9,412 nucleotides of DNA, from contig JAFSLR010000223.1 of NCBI GenBank assembly GCA_017448375.1, positions 1 through 9,412 on the forward strand, written 5' to 3'. Made by a program: the position numbers and the translations under genes. Shown piece after piece: positions 1 to 5,090 of this stretch. This DNA comes from Synergistaceae bacterium (GTDB lineage Bacteria; Synergistota; Synergistia; Synergistales; Aminobacteriaceae). Under the pieces are notes generated by a model that worked only from the letters and a program-made list of their open reading frames with translations, was not told where the DNA came from and searched no databases. Position 1 is the stretch's first letter, and each line of letters starts with the position of its first letter.

Positions 1-2022
1 CGCTCCGTGTTCTATTGCTTTACGAACTTGAGCCACTGCTCCGTTGTTGATTAAGATTGAAAACTCCCGGCTGTTAATCCGATATTCTGTATTCCCTGTC
101 AGTCTTTCTAATCTCCTGAGTAGTTCTTTATCTGTAAATGTAGCATTCTGTCTCGCATAGTCCAGTGCTCTCATTCCGTCATTCTCTGCTAGGACATCCG
201 CTCCGGCATCCAAAAGCAGCTTTATTACTTCGCTGTTAGGATAACGGACACTTACTGAATACATCAGAGCTGTAAATCCTTCTCCATCACAAAGATTTAT
301 ATCTGCTCCATATTCTAGTAATAGTTTCACTGCTTCGGGCGTTATATCTGCAAAAATTGTGCCGTACTGTGCATGAAATTCCTTAAAGTCGGGACTAGGA
401 TTATCATGCTTGACTGCCAGCGTTAATGGCGTTCTGCCTTCACGTCCGTAAGTATCACAACCTTTTATATTTACGTCTGCCCCAGCATTCAGCAAAAGTT
501 TAATCACGGGAATATTCTCTTCGTGCTGATTATATTCGTATCCATTCAGCACTGCAAATAATGCTGTCTTTCCGTATTTATCACGTGCATTGATTTCGGC
601 TCCCGCTTCTAGCAATATTTTTACTACTTCGGGTTTTCTTCGTTCCGCTGCTCGTATCAGGGCTGTACTTTCGTCATCCTGACTTTTAAGATTAACATCC
701 GCGCCAGCTTTTAATAATATTTTCGTAACTTCAAAATTCGCTCCCAGTAATGCTGGTCCGAATATCATTCCTCGTGTATTTACATCTGCTCCGTAATCTA
801 CAAGTAGTTTTGTAACTTCTTCATCTACCGCATATTCGAGAAGAGCTGTATTTTCCGTTACATCTCGCGCATTAACGTCTGCACCTGCCTCTAATATCCG
901 TCTCACGATTTCAAGACTTATTGTACGTTCTTTTTCCGTCTCAGATATTCGCTTCTCGGCATATTTTTCATCTTCGGGTTTCTGGCTGCGTCTTAAAATA
1001 TCTTTGAACTTACTTAGGGCTTCACAGTCGGATTTATAACGCTTCAGAGCTTCCATCAATATTGGCTCTCCTGTTGATGGACGTGCATTTACATCAACGC
1101 CTGTTTTAATAACATCTACAATCTCATCGAATGTTCCTATCCCTAATAGTTCCTTGAAATTCACATACGACATTCTGTTCAGTGGATTTGGAGTTTCCGT
1201 TAGTTCTTCAAGCCTCTTCAAAACTTCTGTTTCTCTCAGCTTTTCATTCTGACGGGCGTAATTCAGAGCATACATTCCTTTACACGTCTTGTTCGGATCT
1301 GCTCCTAAATCAAGTAATAGATTTACAAGCCTCGGCACATCTGGTACATGATAAATTCGGTTTTCTTTACACGCTTCCATTAACACTGTCCAATCGTCTT
1401 CCCGACTGCTATTCACATCTGCTCCGCGTTTCACAAGCCGTTCAATTACTTCTATCGAACCTCCATGGATTACTGCACTAAACAATAATTCTCCATCATT
1501 TTGATTTATGTCTGCTCCAGCTTTCAGAAGCATGTCTAAAATTTCAGGTTTCCATCCACCGCAAGCTGACAGCGCATTTCCCCCTCCGTACTCCTGGTAA
1601 TCATTTCCGTATGCTCCTGATTTATTTATATCTGCACCCGCGTCCAGAAGTACTTTAACTATATCTGTTCGGTCAGTCCAGTAACACGCTCTTACTAACG
1701 GGGTCGTCTCAAATTCATTTTGCGCATTTACTTGCGCTCCGTACTCAATTAACAGCTTAATTATCTCCAGGTCAACTTCACTATCTCCGGCTGACGATAA
1801 AAGGGCTGTCCAGTCCTCAAAACTTCTTGCATTCGGATCTGCGCCAGATTGTAATAATAATCTCACTACTTCTGTGTTATTGTAACTACAAGCAAGCATT
1901 AGACCTGTCCGCCCTCGTTCATCTCGACAATTTACATCCAGTCCTGACGACAAAGCCTCTTTTACTTCTGAGACACTGCCCTCGGCACACTTTTCTACAA
2001 ATTCTTCATCTGATATTCTCAT
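1..2022 (-). CDS. Large ankyrin-repeat protein, C-terminus beyond window
   Basis: Translating the minus strand from the ATG at 2022-2020 gives 674 codons without a stop, reaching base 1, so the gene is partial at its 3' end. An AGGTGA SD lies 3 nt from the end of the upstream gene. The product is almost entirely ankyrin repeats: about 13-15 copies built on G-A-D-(V/I/P)-N-A-R followed by T-A-L-M/L and E-V-V-K-L-L-L helices, for example residues 59-64, 128-132, 379-385, 410-415, 439-443, 473-478, 513-517, 571-575 and 606-610. No signal peptide or membrane segment is seen, so it is probably cytoplasmic. Ankyrin repeats bind other proteins, and no catalytic domain is visible in this part. A charged, non-ankyrin stretch lies around residues 330-368. 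It is the third gene of a minus-strand operon. Its target is unknown. The repeat assignment is secure; the function is not. Confidence 0.93.
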   Translation of the reverse strand, partial: MRISDEEFVEKCAEGSVSEVKEALSSGLDVNCRDERGRTGLMLACSYNNTEVVRLLLQSGADPNARSFEDWTALLSSAGDSEVDLEIIKLLIEYGAQVNAQNEFETTPLVRACYWTDRTDIVKVLLDAGADINKSGAYGNDYQEYGGGNALSACGGWKPEILDMLLKAGADINQNDGELLFSAVIHGGSIEVIERLVKRGADVNSSREDDWTVLMEACKENRIYHVPDVPRLVNLLLDLGADPNKTCKGMYALNYARQNEKLRETEVLKRLEELTETPNPLNRMSYVNFKELLGIGTFDEIVDVIKTGVDVNARPSTGEPILMEALKRYKSDCEALSKFKDILRRSQKPEDEKYAEKRISETEKERTISLEIVRRILEAGADVNARDVTENTALLEYAVDEEVTKLLVDYGADVNTRGMIFGPALLGANFEVTKILLKAGADVNLKSQDDESTALIRAAERRKPEVVKILLEAGAEINARDKYGKTALFAVLNGYEYNQHEENIPVIKLLLNAGADVNIKGCDTYGREGRTPLTLAVKHDNPSPDFKEFHAQYGTIFADITPEAVKLLLEYGADINLCDGEGFTALMYSVSVRYPNSEVIKLLLDAGADVLAENDGMRALDYARQNATFTDKELLRRLERLTGNTEYRINSREFSILINNGAVAQVRKAIEHGA
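97..2022 (-). repeat. Two tandem ankyrin super-modules inside the protein
   Basis: Above the single ankyrin repeat there is a larger period. Module 1 (residues 1-275, bases 1198-2022) ends in A-L-N-Y-A-R-Q-N (252-259) and L-K-R-L-E-E-L-T (268-275). Module 2 (residues 276-642, bases 97-1197) ends in A-L-D-Y-A-R-Q-N (619-626) and L-R-R-L-E-R-L-T (635-642). After each end a new capping helix pair begins, around residues 285-314 and 650-674, comparable to the N-terminal cap at 4-33. This suggests duplication of a multi-repeat block, with a third module starting at the window edge. Confidence 0.7.
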
Positions 2023-2030
2023 TACATCAC

Positions 2031-2435
2031 CTATTTGAAATATTTTACTCGGTTCTGTGCCGGATAATCTTTACTCGCTGGCTCGATTATTACATACGCT
2101 TTTACTTTTCGGTCTATTAGCATATTCATATCAAATTCTTCTGTCATTTCTTCTACAGTTATATTTGCAGACTTTAACATCGTGGCAAATAACTTCTGGC
2201 TTATTCGTTCTGATTTTGGATTTGAAGGATTATCAAGGCTAAATACCGATTTGATTTCGTATCCCTCATATTCTGTTCCAACTACACTAAAATTCACTAT
2301 TGCTCGCTGGCTCTTGCCGTCCGATGATACTCCGTATTCGGCACTCTCGACTTTTAGCGTGTAAAATCCCTCTTCCAGCAGTCCGGCTGTCATTTGCTCT
2401 TTCAATATTTTTGTCATCATTTTTCCTAACTTCAT
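2031..2435 (-). CDS. DUF669-like ssDNA/recombination-associated protein
   Basis: A 134-aa protein. The layout matches the phage family DUF669: an opening E-E-G-F-Y-T-L-K-V-E-S-A-E strand pair (residues 21-33), a central S-D-G-K region, V-V-G-T-E-Y-E-G-Y-E-I (51-61), an L-D-N-P-S-N-P segment (67-73), a helical I-S-Q-K-L-F-A-T-M-L-K-S-A (78-90) and a final strand K-V-K-A-Y-V-I-I-E-P with a short D-Y-P-A-Q-N-R-V-K-Y-F tail. In phages such genes usually lie beside a RecB-like nuclease and a RecA-like ATPase, and are thought to bind single-stranded DNA or assist annealing; that role is family knowledge, not shown here. AGGA precedes the ATG at 2435. It lies 9 bp after the winged-helix gene and 8 bp before the ankyrin gene, so the three are probably co-transcribed. 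It is unusual that it sits on the strand opposite to the nuclease and ATPase. Confidence 0.72.
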   Translation of the reverse strand: MKLGKMMTKILKEQMTAGLLEEGFYTLKVESAEYGVSSDGKSQRAIVNFSVVGTEYEGYEIKSVFSLDNPSNPKSERISQKLFATMLKSANITVEEMTEEFDMNMLIDRKVKAYVIIEPASKDYPAQNRVKYFK

Positions 2436-2444
2436 ATTCCTATA

Positions 2445-2756
2445 TTAAATCGTCTCCTTCGCTTTTAATAATTCAACATAGATTTTGTGTTCTCTGGGGT
2501 TCGCTTCATACTTCAGATACTTGTACTTCTCTAGTAATTTAATCATCTTCAATGCTGACGCTCGTGATATTCCTACTAAATCAAGCACTTTCTGAAATAT
2601 CAGCTCCCCCTTAGTCTCTCCGTCTAACGCTGTACTAAATCCATTTAATAATTTCTGATGCTCTGCTGGAACTAAACCGACCGCATAAATTTTTTCATTC
2701 CTTGAACCTCTAGGCGTTCCTTTCGGTTTTGGTTTGAACTCTGATTTCTCGGGCAC
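2445..2756 (-). CDS. Small winged-helix-like DNA-binding protein (paralogue A)
   Basis: A 103-aa protein starting at GTG (2756-2754), with AGGAG at 2766-2770 on the minus strand, 9 nt before the start. The first 25 residues are basic and Lys/Pro/Gly-rich, as in a flexible nucleic-acid-binding tail. Residues 30-97 look like a winged helix: helix (L-L-N-G-F-S-T-A-L), turn D-G, helix F-Q-K-V-L-D-L-V, turn G-I-S-R, recognition-like helix R-A-S-A-L-K-M-I-K-L-L, then a two-strand wing (L-K-Y-E, K-I-Y-V-E-L-L). This core aligns with residues 55-130 of the plus-strand product of 7402-7827, with about 19 of 46 residues identical by eye over the best part. It is the first gene of the minus-strand operon, so it may regulate that operon or act as an accessory replication protein. 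The fold assignment is inference from residue pattern. Confidence 0.72.
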   Translation of the reverse strand: MPEKSEFKPKPKGTPRGSRNEKIYAVGLVPAEHQKLLNGFSTALDGETKGELIFQKVLDLVGISRASALKMIKLLEKYKYLKYEANPREHKIYVELLKAKETI

Positions 2757-2904
2757 TGTTTATCTCTCCTTATTTTTTGAAAATTATTTCTTTGATACTA
2801 CTCATTTATTTGTTCGGCCATGTTCTGATTTTTCCATATATATAACTAAAGTGATAAGTCGGGCTGATTGCGCTAAAGCCGCTTATCGAAAGGAGTTGAT
2901 TTTT
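2757..2904 (+). promoter_or_regulatory. Divergent intergenic region with promoters for both blocks
   Basis: This 148-bp spacer separates two divergently transcribed blocks, so each must be driven from here or nearby. It is AT-rich on its minus-gene side and contains an alternating TA run around 2837-2843 followed by TATAAC, a possible -10 element for the plus-strand block. No convincing -35 box with 17-bp spacing was found for either direction. The SD of the minus operon (2766-2770) and that of the plus operon (2889-2895) mark its two ends. The promoter call rests mainly on gene layout. Confidence 0.5.
2853..2887 (+). promoter_or_regulatory. Bulged stem-loop directly before the first plus-strand SD
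   Basis: GATAAGTCGGGCT (2853-2865) can pair with AGCCGCTTATC (2877-2887), giving 11 base pairs with two single-base bulges and an 11-nt loop. The AAAGGAG SD starts two bases later. It could be an operator with dyad symmetry for an HTH protein encoded nearby, or a 5'-UTR structure affecting translation. The pairing is seen in the sequence; the role is inferred. Confidence 0.55.
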
Positions 2905-3381
2905 GTGGACTGGCGAAATGTCCTTTACAGGTGGCAGTCGTACTCGGAAATTCTTTATCCTCTACGTGATGAAGTCTCAGACATCTTCAAGACTAAATAC
3001 GTCTGGGATAACTACTGGAATTGCGAGGAACGGAACTATGAGGCTGATGAAGATACCGTATTCCTCCTGAAGCTCTCGGAAATGCTCAACGACATCTGCG
3101 ACTTCGTTAAATCTCACATCGGCGTACTGGAACACAGAGTAAGCATCGAAGAGGAGAAGCGAGCGAATCAGGAGCAAGCTTTCGAGGCTTGGAAACGCGG
3201 CCTATGCCCTGTAGCGATGAAATCTGTACCTCGCTATGTTCGTCTTGACAGCTTCGACTACTGGGAAACTTATGACGAAGTTGCTCAGTTTCTCGCAGAT
3301 AAACGGATGAGTTACGCCGCAACCAAGAGAGCGATTGAAGTGTGGCTGTTATCGCACGAGAAGCTCAAAATCAGTGCTTAA
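2905..3381 (+). CDS. Hypothetical protein, first gene of plus-strand block
   Basis: A 158-aa product. The GTG at 2905 was chosen because AAAGGAG (2889-2895) ends 9 nt upstream; the frame is open further back to 2734, but that would run through the divergent spacer and into the minus-strand gene. The protein is rich in aromatic and acidic residues. Residues 1-40 carry many Trp/Tyr (W3, W10, Y32, W34, Y37, W38). A helical segment, probably coiled coil, spans about 51-97 (V-F-L-L-K-L-S-E-M-L-N through E-E-E-K-R-A-N-Q-E-Q). The C-terminal third (125-150) looks like another helix pair with a basic K-R-A-I-E-V-W. There are no membrane segments. No family is recognised. Its leading position before an XRE-type regulator suggests an early regulatory or structural role, but this is a guess. 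Confidence 0.75.
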   Translation: MDWRNVLYRWQSYSEILYPLRDEVSDIFKTKYVWDNYWNCEERNYEADEDTVFLLKLSEMLNDICDFVKSHIGVLEHRVSIEEEKRANQEQAFEAWKRGLCPVAMKSVPRYVRLDSFDYWETYDEVAQFLADKRMSYAATKRAIEVWLLSHEKLKISA

Positions 3382-3431
3382 CTCTTAACCTGTCCTTAAT
3401 TGGACTTGTATTTATGAAAGGAGACTACTAC

Positions 3432-3893
3432 ATGAACTATGACGCTATGAAACTAAGGAAAGTTCGCTTATTCCTCAATCTGTCCCAGCGCGAAATCAGT
3501 GAACGTATCGGGGTCAGCAGAAGCTCGATTTACCGTTATGAGAATGAACTTACTCCTGTTTCCCTCAAAGTCAGAACTTGGGTCAACAAGCTCTACAGGA
3601 AGCATCATCTGGCAAATATCCTCATCAAATCCTCTAAGGACTGCTTCACTTGCACTTTCAGACCCTTTCAGTGCTATTCAATCGCTGACGACGACAAGAT
3701 ACTTCACAGGCTTTCACTCAATCCCTGTATCAGGGATTTCTCCTGCAACTTTGTCTTCCAGTACTTAGGCTCTCACGGCATTCATCACTGCTTCAGGGAA
3801 ATTCACGGCAACTGGAACAGAACCTATACCAACAGCCAGCTCGTTGACAAACGTATTCAGGAACTGCCTTATTACTCCTCCATGACTGGCTGA
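3432..3893 (+). CDS. XRE/Cro-type HTH protein with Cys-containing C-terminal region
   Basis: A 153-aa protein starting at the ATG at 3432, 8 nt after AAAGGAG (3417-3423). Upstream in-frame ATGs at 3342 and 3414 overlap or crowd the previous gene and lack an SD. Residues 6-50 fit the Cro/CI-type helix-turn-helix: M-K-L-R-K-V-R-L-F-L-N-L-S-Q-R-E-I-S-E-R-I-G-V-S-R-S-S-I-Y-R-Y-E-N-E in order, with the Q-x-E-I-x-x-x-I-G-V-S turn and the S-I-Y-R-Y-E recognition helix. It should bind DNA as a regulator of this block. The remaining 100 residues carry six cysteines (C71, C74, C81, C99, C105, C120) and His-rich G-I-H-H-C (116-120), which could hold a metal. No known C-terminal domain is recognised. The HTH is confident; the metal site is conjecture. 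Confidence 0.8.
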   Translation: MNYDAMKLRKVRLFLNLSQREISERIGVSRSSIYRYENELTPVSLKVRTWVNKLYRKHHLANILIKSSKDCFTCTFRPFQCYSIADDDKILHRLSLNPCIRDFSCNFVFQYLGSHGIHHCFREIHGNWNRTYTNSQLVDKRIQELPYYSSMTG

Positions 3894-3904
3894 TCATAAA
3901 GGAC

Positions 3905-3932
3905 GTGATATTTCACAAAATTTTTGCGCTCG
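3905..3932 (+). repeat. Short intergenic repeat, copy 1 of 2
   Basis: GTGATATTT (3905-3913) followed by AAAATTTTTGCGCTCG (3917-3932). A near copy with a small deletion lies at 4983-5006: GTGATATTT, then AAATTTTGCGCTCG. Both copies are preceded by an A-rich AAAG-type purine run and lie in the gap before a gene. The first copy also contains the small dyad GTGA-TATT-TCAC. It may be a duplicated leader or a shared binding site. Confidence 0.45.
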
Positions 3933-3973
3933 GAGTTCTCAATTTTTACTTTTACTATGCAAAGGAGTTTTCT

Positions 3974-4255
3974 ATGACCAAATTCGATTTATGCGTCAAG
4001 GCCGGCTCTTACACTGACCGCAACGGCAATGAGAAAGTCAGCTGGGAAAATGTCGGCGTTATGATGGACAATGGCAACGGCCCTTATATCCTCATTAAGC
4101 CCTGGATTAACTTCGCTGGCTTTCCTCGTGAGGATGGCAGAAATCATCTTATCGTCTCGCTCTTTGAACACAAGGATAACGAGCAGAGGAACAACAGACA
4201 GAAAGATGATGATTTTCAGAATGACAACTACAACGAAGCCAACATTCCCTTCTAA
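3974..4255 (+). CDS. Small SSB-like phage/plasmid protein with IPF tail
   Basis: A 93-aa protein. AAAGGAG (3961-3967) lies 6 nt before the ATG at 3974; a GTG at 3905 in the same frame would add a hydrophobic stretch encoded by the leader and has a poorly spaced SD. Residues 10-65 are beta-rich: G-S-Y-T-D-R-N-G-N-E-K, W-E-N-V-G-V-M-M, G-P-Y-I-L-I-K-P-W, F-A-G-F-P-R, then L-I-V-S-L-F-E. This layout recalls small proteins of mobile elements with a Y-T-x-x-N-G-x-E-K opening. Residues 68-93 are polar, acidic and probably disordered, ending E-A-N-I-P-F. Bacterial SSB proteins end in an acidic stretch plus I-P-F, which recruits partner enzymes, so this may be a compact single-strand-DNA-binding protein serving the downstream nuclease and ATPase. 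The tail is seen; the function is inferred. Confidence 0.7.
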   Translation: MTKFDLCVKAGSYTDRNGNEKVSWENVGVMMDNGNGPYILIKPWINFAGFPREDGRNHLIVSLFEHKDNEQRNNRQKDDDFQNDNYNEANIPF

Positions 4256-4258
4256 GTC

Positions 4259-4489
4259 ATGAGCAACGACTTCCTCATCTCAGTTTATCTCAGCGGCATT
4301 GATAGTGCTATGAGTACATGTTCTTCTGCTATCGAGCAGATTAACAATGACCTCGCTACGCCTGACTTATCACACGAACTCATACTTTACATTGATAAGC
4401 GTATTGAGTGCGTCAGAAAACTGCTTGATAAGGTTGAAGTGGGCTTTGAACACATCAGACAGTTGCAGGAAAATCATATCGCCGCTTAA
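4259..4489 (+). CDS. Small helical hypothetical protein
   Basis: A 76-aa protein whose ATG lies 3 nt after the stop of the SSB-like gene. No SD is visible, so translation probably depends on coupling to the upstream gene. The sequence is predicted almost all-helical with heptad-like hydrophobic spacing: L-S-G-I-D-S-A-M...I-E-Q-I-N-N-D-L, then I-D-K-R-I-E-C-V-R-K-L-L-D-K-V-E-V-G-F-E-H-I. It may form a coiled-coil dimer. No family is recognised. Tight linkage to the SSB-like gene suggests that they act together. Confidence 0.65.
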   Translation: MSNDFLISVYLSGIDSAMSTCSSAIEQINNDLATPDLSHELILYIDKRIECVRKLLDKVEVGFEHIRQLQENHIAA

Positions 4490-4499
4490 TTCATTTCCT

Positions 4500-4555
4500 C
4501 TCTGCTTCTCAGAGTTAAAGCTGGTCGGGAGCAAAGCACAAGGTTCGTAGCTCCC
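4500..4555 (+). promoter_or_regulatory. Two stem-loops in the gap before the 77-aa gene
   Basis: CTCTG (4500-4504) pairs with CAGAG (4510-4514) around a 5-nt loop. GGGAGC (4527-4532) pairs with GCTCCC (4550-4555) around a 17-nt loop. The second ends 7 nt before the AAAGGAGG SD at 4563-4570. There is no U-tract, so neither looks like a standard terminator. They could shape mRNA processing or translation. Confidence 0.5.
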
Positions 4556-4576
4556 ACTCTTGAAAGGAGGTGCACT

Positions 4577-4810
4577 TTGCATCGTCGTTATTCGCGCTCC
4601 AGGGAGTTCTGCGTCTATTCTGGCAATATCCTCATCAGAAAATTCTACTCCAGAAGAAAAGCTTTCAGATTTGCCGCAGAATTAAACTCGTCCTGTTCGG
4701 ATATTTCCATCGAAGAATGGAGCTTTCGGTTCTACTCGCCCGGTTCTTTCCGAAATGGACTTTATAAGGACAAGACCATTCATTTGCAATCATTACAGGA
4801 GGCAGCATGA
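4577..4810 (+). CDS. Small basic hypothetical protein, TTG start
   Basis: A 77-aa product. The only start with a good SD is TTG at 4577, 6 nt after AAAGGAGG (4563-4570). The N-terminal half is strongly basic and aromatic (H-R-R-Y-S-R-S-R-E-F, then I-R-K-F-Y-S-R-R-K-A-F-R-F), while the C-terminal half is more acidic and polar. Such a charge profile suits nucleic-acid binding, but no domain is recognised. The stop codon overlaps the ATG of the next gene (ATGA, 4807-4810), so the two are translationally coupled. The other reading frame from 4570 (65 aa) is a weaker alternative because it begins inside the SD itself. Confidence 0.6.
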   Translation: MHRRYSRSREFCVYSGNILIRKFYSRRKAFRFAAELNSSCSDISIEEWSFRFYSPGSFRNGLYKDKTIHLQSLQEAA

Positions 4811-4959
4811 AAAAATATTACCGCAAGCCAAAAAGCTATCTGCTACTGCGCAACGAGCTATTCTCCCGGCTCCGCTCCCGCTATCTCGAACGTTTAGCTC
4901 GCCAGAGAGATTACTTCATTTTCCTCGATAACTTCTTGAATTACAGGGACGTTGATTAA
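4807..4959 (+). CDS. 50-aa very basic microprotein
   Basis: The ATG at 4807 overlaps the preceding stop by ATGA, and AGGAGG lies at 4797-4802. The product begins M-K-K-Y-Y-R-K-P-K-S-Y and continues with Arg-rich amphipathic helices (R-N-E-L-F-S-R-L-R-S-R-Y-L-E-R-L-A-R-Q-R), ending Y-R-D-V-D with TAA at 4957-4959. It carries many Arg/Lys and aromatic residues and no Cys. Its composition resembles the N-terminal half of the upstream 77-aa protein, so the pair could be related or could act as one unit. It may bind RNA, DNA or a nucleoprotein complex, but no family is recognised. Confidence 0.62.
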   Translation: MKKYYRKPKSYLLLRNELFSRLRSRYLERLARQRDYFIFLDNFLNYRDVD

Positions 4960-4982
4960 GTCCGTCCTGCTCGTGAAAGAAG

Positions 4983-5006
4983 GTGATATTTGAAATTTTG
5001 CGCTCG
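4983..5006 (+). repeat. Short intergenic repeat, copy 2 of 2
   Basis: GTGATATTT (4983-4991), then AAATTTTGCGCTCG (4993-5006), a near copy of the sequence at 3905-3932. It lies in the 131-bp gap before the nuclease gene. Confidence 0.45.
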
Positions 5007-5041
5007 TTACTTGACTGTGTTATCGGCAGTCTCTGAACTTC

Positions 5042-5064
5042 GCCGGGTGTTTCCTGCACTCGGC
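5042..5064 (+). promoter_or_regulatory. GC-rich stem-loop before the nuclease SD
   Basis: GCCGGGTG (5042-5049) pairs with CACTCGGC (5057-5064): 8 bp including one G-U pair, around a 7-nt loop. The AGGAGG SD begins at 5078. No U-tract follows, so termination is unlikely. The left arm and its downstream context resemble the element at 7347-7374. Confidence 0.62.
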
Positions 5065-5090
5065 TTTCATATTATACAGGAGGTTCCTAT

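Noticed and set aside
1182..2120. Plus-strand frames of 97-99 aa inside the ankyrin region
   Set aside because: They are Leu/Ser-rich antisense shadows of the ankyrin gene, with no SD and no recognisable domain.
3499..3768. Alternative 89-aa frame inside the XRE-type gene
   Set aside because: It is Ser/Thr-rich shadow sequence without an SD, while the overlapping frame has a clear HTH.
5024..5045. Alternative CGGC/GCCG pairing competing with the 5042-5064 hairpin, suggesting an attenuator
   Set aside because: Only 4 bp can form, much weaker than the main hairpin, so it is not convincing without covariation.
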